The notes beneath the pieces were generated by a model, which saw nothing but the letters and a program-made list of their open reading frames with translations, had not been told where the DNA came from and ran no database searches. A program made the translations under genes and the position numbers. From Notospermus geniculatus (taxonomy: Eukaryota > Nemertea > Pilidiophora > Heteronemertea > Lineidae), in assembly GCA_002633025.1 (NCBI GenBank), contig NMRB01000031.1, positions 654,044 to 718,043 on the forward strand: a stretch of DNA of 64,000 bases. The letters run 5' to 3'. Positions 36,701-47,230 of this stretch are shown here, in pieces (the stretch's first letter is position 1; every line of letters starts with the position of its first letter).

Positions 36701-39646
36701 ATCAAGATGGAAGGAGACAACATGGTGGATTATGAGGTCTTCTTGAATACGTTCACCCAAGGAGAGACAAAGAGGATCCAAGCTGTAAGTATCATCTCGC
36801 ACAAACTTCTCCTTTGATGATTCATGGGTAAAGTGACGTCTTCTATGAAGTCATTAACTGCTGGATGGCTTGACCATGACGTGATCTACATGCGGCAGAA
36901 TTTGTCGTCATCATCAGCATGATGTACTGCCAGTCTAAAGTGATGTTAAATTGAGCCACCGTACAAGCTCTATAGGCATAAATGACAAGGGGTAACCTCA
37001 CGGGTATCCTCATTTCTCTTTTCATCTCATTCCAGGATGCTGAGAAGTGGCTTCAGCACATTCAGGAGGCGGTCCGTGCCCGTACGCCCCATCCAATACC
37101 TCTAGATGAAGTCTGTGAGAACCTCCAACAGGCAGTCACGGCCCGCGTCTACTCATTTGCAAAAGCTTTCAATGAGATTGACTACGCCAAAATTGGTGTC
37201 ATTTCGAAGGATGATTTCAGGAGAGTGGTGAATGAGAATGTGTTTCGTCTGACTAATGACCAGGTGAGTTGGGGACTTTTTTTCTCAGAAAGAAGTCTCC
37301 CTGCCTTGTTTTCTTCTTAGCCAAACAGCGTTTTCACCAGTAACTAAGTATTCGTTCAATGGACATTGTTTTCTTCCAGTTTGACAAGTTATGGGCCACC
37401 TTGGCGGTGAATGACTTCGGCAACTTGGACTACAAGGCATTCCTCAGGGAGTATTCTGGCCAAGAAGGACCCTGGTTGCAGGCGGCACCACCACCAGCGC
37501 CACTAACACAACGAGACATGACGCCGAGGATGGCACCTACACCGATGCTGCCACCTCCGACTGCTGATCCAGCTTTGCGACCATCACCGGCCATTTTCAG
37601 ACCACCAACTGCAAAAGTAATCCTTACTTTTTGCCTCGTTTGCTTTTTCGTTAATAATCCCCTGACTAAATTAAGAAATCAATTACTGAAAGCCAATTTC
37701 ATCTTTTGACAATCACCCCCTCTTTGTTAACCAACTGATTGCACCCCCTTGTCTTGTTTTCTGCACAATGCCTACACTGTTTTTTCTAACATTTCTCTTT
37801 CAGTCACCAAGGAATGTTAAGTCGAAATCCCAGATCCGGGTGACAAACACTCCGTTATATAAAACAACAAGTTACACTGAACAGGTGATTCTTTACTTTT
37901 GGAGCATTGTGAATACCAAGTCACCAAAGATTGGTGACCAGTATCCTTCACACCAAGTACCGGTAGGAATCCAACAAAGTTCAGCTGTAAATCTTACCGA
38001 CCTAACTCTGGATTTGTTTGAAGGGGAAAGTGATATCATGGTTAATGGGTACATTCTGAGGAGAGTGTACACCACAAAAGTGTTCGTTGAAACTGTATAT
38101 GGTAGAAACTGTATATGGTAGTACAATTATTGCTGCTTCAGTTATCTTTACAAAAGTAGTATCAAAGAAGTTTGTTTCTTTTCTTGTACAGAAAAGTTGA
38201 TTGAGCCAGTGATTGAAACCTTGCAAGGCGTATTTTAAGCCAAACTGTGCCAAGCCCTAGTGCTCTTGTTTCCCTTGTGAATATTCATAGCTTGTCGTTA
38301 TTCATTGTCTTTGATCTTGTAATTGCTACCAGGGGGATATTGCCTCAGTCTTTTTGATTAATGACGATATTAATTAAGTCTTTACGTAAGGTCTCTAAGG
38401 AGTTTGTATGGTCTCCGAGGAGTTCAGTTGGTCCATTGAGAAAGCAGGGCAAAGCGTTCGTAAAAGATGTGCAACACCTTCAACAGGTTTTAACTCTTTC
38501 AGTCCCAATGCTGATTAGAGATGACATCTAATTCATTCGCATTGCCGTTGTTTTCCAGGTTGAATTGGACTATAATCTGCCAATCAGGAGAGCAAATACT
38601 CCAGCACTCGTAGACGCTTCAAGAGCCGAGCAGATGTTGAAAGACGTCATCTATAAGAACTGGAAAGATATGCAGCGACAGTTCAGACACCTTGACAGTG
38701 ATAACAAGGGCACTGTGCATCCCAACGATTTCAAAGGTATTGTTGTTAGGGTTCTTCTCTGATTGAGTCATATATTTAAATACATGTATTGAGGCGAGAA
38801 CCATGAGCCGACATTGCGATTTGCAATGTTGGATGTAATGTAGGGGGAAATCCGAGCTGGAGGAATCCTTTGCTCTCACCCTCTCTCTTACATGAGTAGG
38901 GGCCTACTGGAGCGCGCAGACCAGGAATTGAAGCCGGGAGCTCGGAGGTGACAGGCGCTACATGTTACGACTGCACCACTTTGATGCCCCACAGCAATGA
39001 AATCGCAGTTTCCCCGAAATAACCATTGGTTTAAACTTATCATCTCTCATTGCAGATGTGATCGACCGATACCTGACATTGCCGGCCAGCGATCTTGAGA
39101 GATTAGCCATAAAGTATGACGTCAAAGACAAAGGCTTAGTGAACTACAGGGATTTCCTTCGTCATTTCGTACTGACAATGAAGACAAGAGAGAAGTCTAT
39201 TCTAGATAGGAAAGCCCTTCCCATGCGCCATAAGACTGAGGTTGGTACGATTTGTATCATGGGCTTCAAAGACCCAATGCAGATGCCATGTCCTGGTTGC
39301 TAATAAAGATTAGTGGAGCTTCATGTTGTGACAACATCCAAAATTCTACATTTTCTTTCAGGCAACATCAACAGGTGAGAAGGCCCCACAGTTAAATGGC
39401 ATCATGTCCAGAATGCAAGAATGTGTGGAGGAAAATTGGAAGAAAATGAGAAGAGCATTCCGCCAGATTGACAAAAACGGTACCGGCATCATTGCACCCT
39501 TGGACTTCCGTCGCATACTCAAAGAATTTCAAATCAATTTATCTGAGAATGAGTTCTTCCACATTTTGACATTTTATGATAGTGATATGACAGGAAAAAT
39601 CAATTATAATAATTTCATTAGGGAATTCATTACCGCTACTGCTTAG
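27755..39646 (+). CDS. EFCAB6: EF-hand calcium-binding protein, EFCAB6-like, complete
   Basis: Twenty-four exons sum to 4788 nt (1595 codons plus stop). Exons: 27755-27908, 28147-28394 (or its copy 28706-28953), 29153-29344, 29594-29730, 29880-30001, 30496-30611, 30816-31199, 31377-31622, 31763-31923, 32093-32263, 32399-32570, 33158-33412, 34513-34745, 34998-35213, 35313-35546, 35721-35876, 36085-36277, 36581-36784, 37036-37263, 37380-37616, 37804-37884, 38559-38736, 39056-39240 and 39362-39646. A 5' UTR exon acceptor is at 27710. Many degenerate EF-hand pairs repeat. Canonical loops include DYNHDGHIQRHE (about residue 214), DQDGNGIITRRE (902), DSDNKGTVHPND (1426), DKNGTGIIAPLD (1538) and DSDMTGKINYNN (1574). 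A Pro-rich linker is near residue 1330. Length and multi-EF layout fit EFCAB6 (about 1500 residues in mammals), a DJ-1/androgen-receptor-associated and sperm-linked family; the function here is by homology. Confidence 0.85.
27979..28466 (+). repeat. Exon-2 duplicate, first copy
   Basis: This matches 28538-29025 at offset 559, covering the end of intron 1, exon 2 and the start of intron 2. It is cut by the N at 28467. The exon copies differ only at silent sites, so this is probably a second allele left in by the assembler. Confidence 0.8.
28467..28467. other. Assembly join (single N)
   Basis: It lies between the two copies of EFCAB6 exon 2. Confidence 0.8.
28538..29025 (+). repeat. Exon-2 duplicate, second copy
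   Basis: This holds exon 2 at 28706-28953 and continues uninterrupted into exon 3, so it is the copy that fits the downstream gene. Confidence 0.8.
32631..32806. mobile_element. Foldback element with TGACGTCA and CACGTG sites
   Basis: The ends AGAGGCTATGCA and TGCATAGCCTCT, followed by GTCATC/GATGAC, pair over about 35 bases. Internal arms GTTGGATGGA/TCCATCCAAC also pair. It is inserted into a GAACCTCC...GGACACCT repeat in an EFCAB6 intron. It contains CRE (TGACGTCA) and E-box (CACGTG) motifs near both ends. Confidence 0.65.
33413..34512. other. EFCAB6 intron 12 (1.1 kb)
   Basis: This is a non-coding interval. It contains a short hairpin at about 33631-33664 (CAAAAATAGATAAG and its complement) and the MITE at 34022-34195. 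Confidence 0.6.
34022..34195. mobile_element. MITE with ATACAATGGAACCTC ends
   Basis: The inverted ends ATACAATGGAACCTC and GAGGTTCCATTGTAT enclose about 145 bases with GGACACC motifs. It belongs to the same group as 11563-11756. Confidence 0.65.
34763..34856. repeat. Near-perfect hairpin, arms about 43 bp
   Basis: TACACTCCTCTCGCAGTGTT... pairs with its reverse complement across a loop of about 6 bases, in the intron just after EFCAB6 exon 13. Confidence 0.75.
37885..38558. other. EFCAB6 intron 21
   Basis: Non-coding. There is a direct repeat of ACTGTATATGGTAGAA near 38091-38120 and no other structure that I can support. Confidence 0.5.
38770..38995 (-). mobile_element. tRNA-derived SINE-like repeat
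   Basis: Read on the minus strand, the 5' part resembles a tRNA-like promoter: a possible A-box region at GTGGTGCAGTCGTAAC, then a B-box-like GGCTTCAATTCC about 40 bases later. A non-tRNA body follows. It lies in EFCAB6 intron 22. The family is not identified. Confidence 0.45.
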
Positions 39647-39949
39647 AATGTCGACATCACCATGTCTGACAAGACCTTTGCTTTCACCACATTCACCTCA
39701 AAATCATGTACGCCTGTTGTATACTACACCCAAGTTCTCTGCTTTTGAGTGAGCAGAGGATGTGTTTGAAGTTGAATATCTGTGATAAAGTTTATACATT
39801 TATTTTCGTATTACTGTTGTCAAAAAATCAATGTGTTACATAGATGATAAAAGTTGCTATACATGTACATTTTGTAATTTTACTCAGTATGGCCATATTG
39901 TTTTGGCTTTTGAACTAGATTTTTCATATTAGACCCACAAAAATATCTG

Positions 39950-40200
39950 TTTACACTGTATACAAAGTTTGTTTTCTTTGTATATGATTCTTGTTTACAG
40001 TGTATCCAATGTTTGTTTTTACTGTATCCAATGTTTGCTTACAGAGTGTTGTGTACAGTACTTGTTTACACTGTATACAATGTCTGTTTGCATTGTATAC
40101 AACATTTATTTACATTGTATACAATGTCTGTTTGCACAGTATACAATATTTGTTTACACTGTATGCCAGGTTCCCTTGCACTGTATACAACACCTGTTTA
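39950..40200 (+). repeat. Minisatellite in the EFCAB6 3' UTR, unit about 23 bp
   Basis: About ten diverged copies of a unit like TTTACACTGTATACAATGT. Each holds the GTATAC palindrome. All three plus-strand frames stay open because of the repeat; this is not coding. Confidence 0.8.
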
Positions 40201-40667
40201 CTGATAATAATGTGCAAGTCACTTTTTAGACAAACCTATTTTTCAGTGATAAGGTGCCTAATTTTATAGTCAGGCAGTAATGAAGAGGCATATTTGAGTA
40301 CTGAACAGAGGGAAATTTGGAATTTCTTAGCCAATACTAGGGCCTACAAAAGATTTGAACTACTTGTATACCGGTAATACATATGTATAAGTGCCAAAAG
40401 TTGGTAGTCAAGGATTTCATTTTTCTCATTACATCAGGCCAAAAATGTGTGATAAAACACAAAATTTTACTACAAGTATGAAAGAAATGATGATGTAACT
40501 ATGTAGTCAATTCTCTTGATTCAGTTCTGATTCATTCATGACCTCTTACTGATGATTTTATCATTGTTGACATGTTATGTATCTATAAATACTGTTGTGT
40601 GACAAAGCTAATATTGTACAGGAGTCTCTGTATAGAGGACCCAGGGTAGAGGAGTGATTGCTGTTGT

Positions 40668-40673
40668 AATAAA
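40668..40673 (+). terminator. Candidate EFCAB6 poly(A) signal
   Basis: AATAAA lies about 1 kb past the EFCAB6 stop. The next gene (methyltransferase) is on the opposite strand and ends at 40971. Confidence 0.35.
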
Positions 40674-40819
40674 AAATGGCCTCTAGTTTTCTGTGAAATA
40701 CGATGTCTGATTGGTATAGTTCCTTACAAAAGTACAAAGAGGTTGTCCATCTTTCTGCTACTCATTGATGAGCCCTAGTTTGAAGCAAACTATCCACCCT
40801 ACTTTATGGTAGGCCCTAT

Positions 40820-40856
40820 CTTGGAGGAATTATACTGTCAGTATAATTCCTCCAAG
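40820..40856. repeat. Perfect hairpin between convergent genes
   Basis: CTTGGAGGAATTATACTG (40820-40837) pairs exactly with 40839-40856 around a single-base centre. It lies between the 3' ends of EFCAB6 and the methyltransferase gene. Confidence 0.7.
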
Positions 40857-40970
40857 GCCCTATATTGCAAAATGACACTTCCAGTCACAGGTTGGTGACA
40901 AGTTTGGGCCAAACACTGAGTCATGAAGCTCACAGCAAGTCTATTTTGCTCACTGCCAGTTCTAATGTTT

Positions 40971-41714
40971 TCAATCAAAAGCTTCGCTTGGCGCCACCTT
41001 TTCCCCCACAATGAAATAGTGGACTTCATCATACTTGACAGGGTCATCAAATGTCATTGACTTCATGCCCTCCTCGAGTTCCTGGTCACTGACTTCCTTC
41101 AGAACGCACAGCAGACGACGCCTCATCATGCTGACGTAATCATCCTTAGGAACCTCGACCTGGAACACTTTCCGGAAAATCTCCACCAAAAACCCGCAGC
41201 TTTTCATGACGGGTTCATACCCATCGCGCGCCATCCTGGTCTTCCACCTCTGCCGAGCAGACGAGAAGAGATGAAACGCGTCCGTCGTGCTCATCTGATC
41301 AATGATCACCCTCCCGCCGTTCGGAAGCCTTTCGTACATGTTTGCCATCACCGTTTTCAGTGTACGTCTTGGAAGCAAGTGTGCCGTTTCCTGAAACAGC
41401 ACTTTGTTGTATTCAATATCAAGTTTAGAAAACGCCTCGGCAGACATACGGAACGCCGCAACGCCGTCCATTTCACTCAGCTTTTCAAGGCTTTGCCTGT
41501 TCTCATCAACTGCAAGGCATTTGCTCACCTTGCAATACGACGGAAGTCGCTGAATTGTCCTTCCTTTACCACAACCCATGTCCACAAAGATATCCGTCGG
41601 CTGCAAGTCGGCGTACGTTGTGACCAAGCTTGTGAAGTATTCGTCATCGTAGCACGCTTTATAGTCGTAGAAGCCATCATATTTGTACGAACAGTCTTGT
41701 TGTACGTCGGTCAT
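40971..41714 (-). CDS. Class I SAM-dependent methyltransferase-like protein, single exon
   Basis: A 247-residue open frame runs from the ATG at 41714 to the stop at 40971. Motif I is DIFVDMGCGKGRTI (residues 41-54), the glycine-rich SAM-binding loop. An acidic residue after beta-2 follows in CLAVDENRQSL, then VLFQETAHLLP. Motif post-III is RLPNGGRVIIDQM. These mark a Rossmann-fold methyltransferase, but no family-specific motif lets me name the substrate. There is no signal peptide or membrane segment. Unlike every other gene in the window it has no introns, which suggests a retroposed or acquired origin, or simply a small intronless family. Confidence 0.75.
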   Translation of the reverse strand: MTDVQQDCSYKYDGFYDYKACYDDEYFTSLVTTYADLQPTDIFVDMGCGKGRTIQRLPSYCKVSKCLAVDENRQSLEKLSEMDGVAAFRMSAEAFSKLDIEYNKVLFQETAHLLPRRTLKTVMANMYERLPNGGRVIIDQMSTTDAFHLFSSARQRWKTRMARDGYEPVMKSCGFLVEIFRKVFQVEVPKDDYVSMMRRRLLCVLKEVSDQELEEGMKSMTFDDPVKYDEVHYFIVGEKVAPSEAFD

Positions 41715-41928
41715 TCTTGCTAGATTCCTTTTTCACAACCGAAACACAACCACATCAGCTGTGATCAGAAAGTAGGCTGTGGCAATAACTCCGCGTACGT
41801 GGCGATGTGGCGTTGAACTAGTTAAATTTGGTTCAGGAAAAACAACATTGGAGGATCATTCTACGTGGCCTAGTCTTGCTGGAATTGGACTGAGATAACC
41901 TGAATTCAGATAGCTCCGCTCAGCTGAT

Positions 41929-42184
41929 AATAGGGAGGTTTCGCAAATCTGACGAAATACGAAATTGGACTTCATTTCCATGACGTAATGTATTTCAGGA
42001 GATGGTTGGTACGGCAATCGCCTCAAGAGCGTCTTTGAGCGTATTACGTTAAACCGAAAACGCTCTTGCAGCAGGCGATATTTGCCGTACCAACCATCTC
42101 CTGAAATACATACGTCATGGAAATGAAGTCCAATTTCGTATTTCGTACTTCGTTTTTCGTCAGATTTGCGAAACCTCCTTAATA
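41929..42184. mobile_element. Foldback element, arms about 100 bp
   Basis: Left arm (GGAGGTTTCGCAAATCTGAC onward) and right arm pair over about 100 bases with small indels and a short loop. It lies 215 bases upstream of the methyltransferase start. Non-coding. Confidence 0.75.
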
Positions 42185-42336
42185 TCACCAGTCATTGCCC
42201 GCAGGCCTACACCAATCTAATATAGTCCGTGAGGTGATGGGGAGGGGGTAAGACATGGTCCGAGAGCGATACCAACAACGCAATGTCTTCCAGACGATTA
42301 TGGGCTACCGGTATCTCTGAAGAGGAACCCGCGTCT

Positions 42337-42537
42337 CGATTCGGTATTGCCGAACCCTTGGGCCGACCGCACAGAAAGCCCGATAGTGCTTTAATTCGGT
42401 GGCTATCGGCGGTTTAATACACGTCATGTAGTTAATGGGGAAATGCGTTACCCCGGTATAACTATTAAACTGCCGATAGGCGCTGGTGCACTATCGGACT
42501 TTCTGTGCGGTCGGCCCAGGTTCGGGTATTATCCCGG
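42337..42537. mobile_element. Foldback element with GGCCGACCGCACAGAAAG arms
   Basis: Inverted arms of about 40 bases (42351-42390 and 42487-42527) plus inner pairing CCGATAG/CTATCGG and TTTAAT/ATTAAA. Non-coding. Confidence 0.65.
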
Positions 42538-43551
42538 AATAGGACCAAGCGTACCCTTGATTTGGGTCCCGGACGGAATAGCAATATTTTCGACCGACGT
42601 TCCCCAGTCAATCAACCCTTTCACCCCGTAATTGATGTACATGTAAGCAAAGCCTTCAAATGATAACCAATTAACCTATAACCCAGACTCCGTGGGCGTA
42701 TAATCAGTCCGGACGCGATGCGATGGTTTGAATAGTTGTTAATTGAACTGTCACAAGCTCGTCCTCCCTTCGCCTACGAGACAAGAACTAACCAGAAAAC
42801 AACAAGTCCCCCACCGATTCACAACCCTTTTCGTCTCGCAGGTGCTAATTCGTGGAACACGGAAGAGGGGGGCCTCCCAGGTGAAATATTGCCGACATAT
42901 TTGCTGACTAGCATCAAGGGTATAGTCAAGTGCAGTGCCGAAGTAACAGGAATCTACCTCCGTCCCTTTGCAAGCGCTTGATCGACACTGATATTAAATA
43001 GGCTAGTAAAACTAGGCCAAAAATAGGGCCAACCCACCACAAATTGCAACATGGACGAAATATATCGTTTTTTGGAAACCCCCTTTTAAAGCACTGAGGC
43101 TTTTGAGAAAAAATGTAGGCTTCATTATTTTTGGTGGAGCATACCTTTAATACTGTGACGTTGAAGTTGGAGCGTCAAGGTGATCTTCAAAATGACCTAG
43201 CTCAGTCAGTTTTCGTCCGATTGCTATAAAACCAACATTTTTTCGCATGTTTTCATGGTCAATCTTTCAGAATATCTACATATCAAGTAGCTAGAACAAT
43301 ATTTTCCATGCGAAATCGGGGTACTTCTACCCGTTGATGGTTTCGGCATCTGCTGGACCCGGGCTGCTGGAATGCTAAAAACATGCCCGAAGTTAAAATC
43401 ACTGACTAATAATTAGAAATATGCTAGCCTAAAAGGGCAATATTGCGGAGTGGATGTGATGAGGACGAGTGTAGTTTTACTAACCACATCCCCACTTTTC
43501 TCTAATAAGTAATTCAGCAGAGTTGGACTTTCAACTCTGAAGCCGCTTTCG
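42538..43551. other. Gene-free spacer
   Basis: No gene, repeat with clear ends, or RNA gene that I can support. It ends at an N (43552) inside an ACTCT-rich tract. Confidence 0.5.
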
Positions 43552-43724
43552 NACTCTCAACTCTTAACTCTTTACTCTTTAATGCAAGTATAAGCAAAGT
43601 GAGAGGGTTTCAGAATTCTGTGACTGTGTGATTTCTGTTTATATGATTGCGTATATCTGTGAATTTGTGATTTTTTGACTTCCCTTATTTTTAGCCTTTT
43701 TACCTTTAAATTATCAAATTCATA

Positions 43725-43840
43725 ATGAGGAGTCAACTCTTCACTCTTCTCCTCTCTTCACTCTTCACTCCTCTCCTCTCCTCACTATTCACTCCTCACT
43801 CTTCTCCTCTCTTCACTCGTCACTCCTCTCCTCAATCTGA
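43725..43840 (+). repeat. Low-complexity (CTCTTCACTCCTCT)n
   Basis: A simple pyrimidine-rich repeat of TCTTCACTCC variants. The related tract around 43552-43585 abuts the N at 43552. The open frame over it reflects composition only. Confidence 0.75.
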
Positions 43841-43918
43841 ACCCTCTCACTTTGCTTATACTGAAAGCGTTTATGAACGAGATAACGCCAAAATAGCAAA
43901 ATACATAGTTACCGTAAA

Positions 43919-44940
43919 GGCCCGTTTCCACTATTACAGAGTTTAAAGAGGAACCGACCCTTCAAATATAATGGCTATTTTTGCTGTTCCAAATGGGTTT
44001 GACACCACTCTATGGCAGGCAAAAATTTGGTGAAAAAATATCAGCTCATTTTCAAACTACACACAAAAATGTATTTCTCAGAATTCAAATTTCCCGCTCA
44101 ATTAGTGATGTCATACCTAGAACCATTTCTATAGTCATCCATTGTATAATGTACCAAATCTTTATCCTGGAGAGCCTGTCAAGCGCACTTTCTGACTCAA
44201 AGTGTTGATTTAGGAGGAAAAGTCCAAAGTAAACAATAACTGCCTCAGGATGGGTATTATTATTCAACAAACTATCGAGATTGACTAAGATATCGAAATC
44301 TCTAAATATGGCATTTTCAATTATTTCTGAATTTTCACCCGAATTTCAGGTGTAAAGATCCCCACATGGCTAACTTATTGATTTTCAATCACGGCAACGT
44401 GGTTGACAATGGAAATATATTCTGTCCAGCTGTCTGAGATATAGATATAGCACATTTTGCAATGGTCACTATATTGTAATGGTTCTCTGAATGACATCAC
44501 TAATTGAGCGGGAAATTTGAATTCGAAAATAACATTTTGGTGTTTATTTCGAAAATGGCTGGAAATTTTCAAATCAAACTGTTGTGAGTCCTGAAGTGAT
44601 ATCAAAAGGCATTTTGAGGTGTTGGTAGCCCAGTTTGGCTGGCAAAGTGGTCAGTTCCCCTTTAAGAGATCACACGCTAACGATAATGCTTACGTTAACG
44701 CTTCTTGCATGTATTTCATGTACAAAAAATATCGTTAACGTAAGCGTTATCGTTAGCGTGTGATCTCTTAAACTCTGTATTAGCGGATTCCGCCGCGTCT
44801 TGCGGCGATCGGAGCGATTTTCACAGGCATTGGGGTAATCAATAGGCCATTTGTATTGTTACATCACCGAAGGATTATCCAAAGCCCTGTGAAAACAGCA
44901 CCCCTCGCCGGAAACCGCCGCGGAATCCGCTATAACGGGC
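43919..44940. mobile_element. Large nested inverted-repeat element
   Basis: Outer ends GGCCCGTT...ACTATTACAGAGTTTAA (43919) and AACTCTGTATTAGCGG...AACGGGCC (44770-44940) pair imperfectly. Inside, 43945-44120 pairs with 44488-44662; its core is AATTTCCCGCTCAATTAGTG with its reverse complement. A third hairpin (44661-44772) sits within. No transposase is seen. Confidence 0.6.
44661..44772. repeat. Perfect hairpin, arms 40 bp
   Basis: TTTAAGAGATCACACGCTAA... (44661-44700) pairs with 44733-44772. It is part of the foldback nest. Confidence 0.75.
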
Positions 44941-45093
44941 CTTAAGGCTGCTCAGACGTTTGCGGGCGCGGAATAGGAGGCGGGCGCGGGTGCGGGTGAA
45001 ATAGCTAAAGGGAAATACGTTGGATCGATCTTTTCTACCCGCGTCCGCCTCCTATTCCGCGCCCGCAAACGTCTCGTGGAAAAGCAGCCTTAG
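44939..45093. mobile_element. GC-rich foldback element
   Basis: GACGTTTGCGGGCGCGGAAT and its complement form arms of about 45 bases with CCTTAAGGCTGC/GCAGCCTTAGG ends. Confidence 0.7.
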
Positions 45094-45202
45094 GCCTGCT
45101 TTCCATTGGCGCGTTTCCGCGCACGGAAACGGTCACAGCGCGGAAAAAACAATGTTTTCGAGCGTTTCCGCGCACGAAAACGCGCCAATGGAAAGCAGGT
45201 CT
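45092..45202. mobile_element. Foldback element abutting the previous one
   Basis: CCTGCTTTCCATTGGCGCGT and its complement form arms of about 40 bases. It begins where the preceding foldback ends. Confidence 0.7.
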
Positions 45203-45363
45203 AACGCCACGCTCGTGGATACGTTAATATACATGTAGTTCGAACTTCTTTACTAGGGCCTGCTTCTTTGGCTTTTTCGCCGATGACATCGTTTTAATTG
45301 CGTCACCAACCGCGAGATTTCGCGTACCCACCGGTGGTGGTCAGCTGGTTAGTATCGATCCCA

Positions 45364-45370
45364 TATAAAA
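45364..45370 (+). promoter_or_regulatory. Candidate TATA box, upstream promoter of the insulin-like gene
   Basis: TATAAAA lies 700 bases upstream of a possible first coding exon (46068-46116). Assignment to the insulin-like gene is inference from strand and position only. Confidence 0.3.
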
Positions 45371-46067
45371 ACCACGGTTGCTATGCGATTGTAGCGGACT
45401 CGAGCGAGACAGGACAGGTTAACTTGGGCAGGCTTTGATTGAAGACAACTGGAAAATTGGAAGAGGAAAGGGGTAGCCTAAAGATGGCTCGTCAATGAAG
45501 GAAAAGTTGTGGTGTCGTCAGAAAGAGTGGATGTTTCGCGAAGTTCTAACTGATAGTACCAGGATTGACGGAATTCTCACCAATTTGAACGATTCCTTGT
45601 GATTTTTACCGCCAACAGATCCTCTCCTGAATCTGGGAATTCATTTGACAACACAAGCGCCAGATTTTAAACGATTCCAAAGGAGTGTGTTTGATGTGCC
45701 GTATTTTGTTTTTGACCAAGAGGGTCCTGCACGCCCTTAGAGCGACTTTCACATCCTGGTGACACACCCCCTGCTGTGATATCAGGCTAGTCACCTGCTG
45801 CGAGTTGTTTTGAAACGAAAAGTCGCAGTGACGTCATGGTTACATCATTGGTGCTCTTTCATTGATAGCGTTGTGAAGTGTGTCACAAGTGCAGCATGCA
45901 ATCTGACAAAAAAGGGCCAAAGTGATAACTAAGCCAAGTTGTTTTGATTGAAACGAGTCCCATCATCTTGATTAGCTGATCAGTCGATAATTCCACATCA
46001 TTTCCATTACATCACAACACGGACACCGGCTGGAGTGACGCCCCAACCCGCAAAATTAAACGTTCAA

Positions 46068-46116
46068 ATGAAAATGAAGTTGTACGCGGTGAATTCGTTT
46101 CTCAGCGTTCCAAGAG
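46068..46116 (+). CDS. Possible alternative first exon of the insulin-like gene (distal)
   Basis: ATG followed by 16 codons (MKMKLYAVNSFLSVPR plus one base) ends at a donor AGAG/GTAAGC. Joined to the acceptor at 48600 it reads in frame into the insulin-like signal peptide (GCT ATG GCC). The phase match could be chance (one in three). Not proven to be transcribed. Confidence 0.3.
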
Positions 46117-47103
46117 GTAAGCGTATGTTGTCATTTTGGTTGGCTGTTTGAAAACCGAGTTTTCACTATCAGGTCTTCCATGCTGCTTCTTCGCAGCTGA
46201 CGGTAATAGGCTACAAACGTTACATTCATTTGTCTTCACACAAGTTGTTGAACGTTAGTGTAACGAGGACCAACAGAAGCAATCAGGAACGTCAAGACAA
46301 TTCACCAGCGTTTATGAAACGTAAGATTCCCTCCCCCGCAATCATCACAATGCAAGGAGATACCAGAGGGAAACCTGCCGTTTCCGGTGGCTTTATCACC
46401 AGCTGATAATCTCCATGGATGGCATATTGACATGTGAATGAATTTATGTATTTGTAAATCGTACGTCACTACGATAACTCTATCAAAGACGGCGATTAAC
46501 AGATTCAGACTGAGCGCCGTTCCATGTATTCTTTCAAGTCAACTAAAAACAGGGAAGACGCGTATAGCCTCATCGAAATAGTTCCTTCAACTTGAAAGAA
46601 CATTGCTTTGATTCGATGGGTCAGACCAAAAACGACGATTAGGCCTAATAGAGTGATCGAGATTGATGGTATTAACCGTGTTAGGAACTTCCAATCTGAC
46701 CACCACCGGAAGTCAGCAATTTTGACAAGTTTGAGCGCTGATACTTGGTGGTATTATTGGGGAGCCGGGAGGATTCTGGTTAATCATCATTGAACCTCTG
46801 AACCCGAGAAATGTTACATAACTTCGGAATGAAGCATTGATTAGATATGAGACGACAAATTGAAGTCGAGTGAAATGTACATGTAGCGTGTGGGTGCGCT
46901 TTGGCCGACAGTCTTGACACCTTCATTCCACAACAACATGCCTTCTTGGTGGCAAAGACCACTCTGACTCTTGAAATATTTTGTCAACCTGCATCTTGAT
47001 TTTACAATGGTCTGATATCGCTGGACTTGCTCTCACAAACGGAAGTGTGCACACACAAGCCCAAAACCTAACCGGAAGTGTGCACACGCAAGCCCAAATC
47101 ATT
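46117..47103. other. Spacer or intron, no gene seen
   Basis: No supported gene. Tandem GGAAGTGTGCACAC-type units begin near 47040 and are interrupted by the foldback at 47104-47230. Confidence 0.5.
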
Positions 47104-47230
47104 AGGGAGTTTTCGCAAAGTCCCCGAAACGCCGCCGCGAACATCTATCATATTGTTCACTGCTCTCTCCGAGGCATCGAACAATGGGATTGGCGTTGGC
47201 GTGTTTCGGGGACTTTGCGAAAACTCTCTT
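47104..47230. mobile_element. Foldback element within a short tandem repeat
   Basis: AGGGAGTTTTCGCAAAGTCC...CGAAACGCC pairs with 47192-47230. Copies of CCGGAAGTGT(G/C)(C)ACACGC...AAGCCCA occur on both sides, as if the element had inserted into the array. Confidence 0.65.

Noticed and set aside
38880-38995. Possible tRNA gene on the minus strand
   Set aside because: A B-box-like motif is present but a full cloverleaf cannot be folded and non-tRNA sequence continues; SINE-like instead.
39969-40269. Three overlapping Cys/Tyr/Val-rich open frames
   Set aside because: Produced by the 23-bp GTATAC minisatellite, which lacks stops in all plus frames; low-complexity translation, not a gene.
41271-41723. 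150-codon plus-strand frame opposite the methyltransferase
   Set aside because: Antisense shadow of a conserved coding sequence; the methyltransferase motifs are all on the minus strand.
43725-43946. Leu/Ser/Phe-rich 73-codon frame resembling a signal peptide
   Set aside because: Translation of a CTCTTCACTCC simple repeat.
43945-44662. Possible autonomous transposon
   Set aside because: Long inverted arms but no open frame long enough for a transposase.
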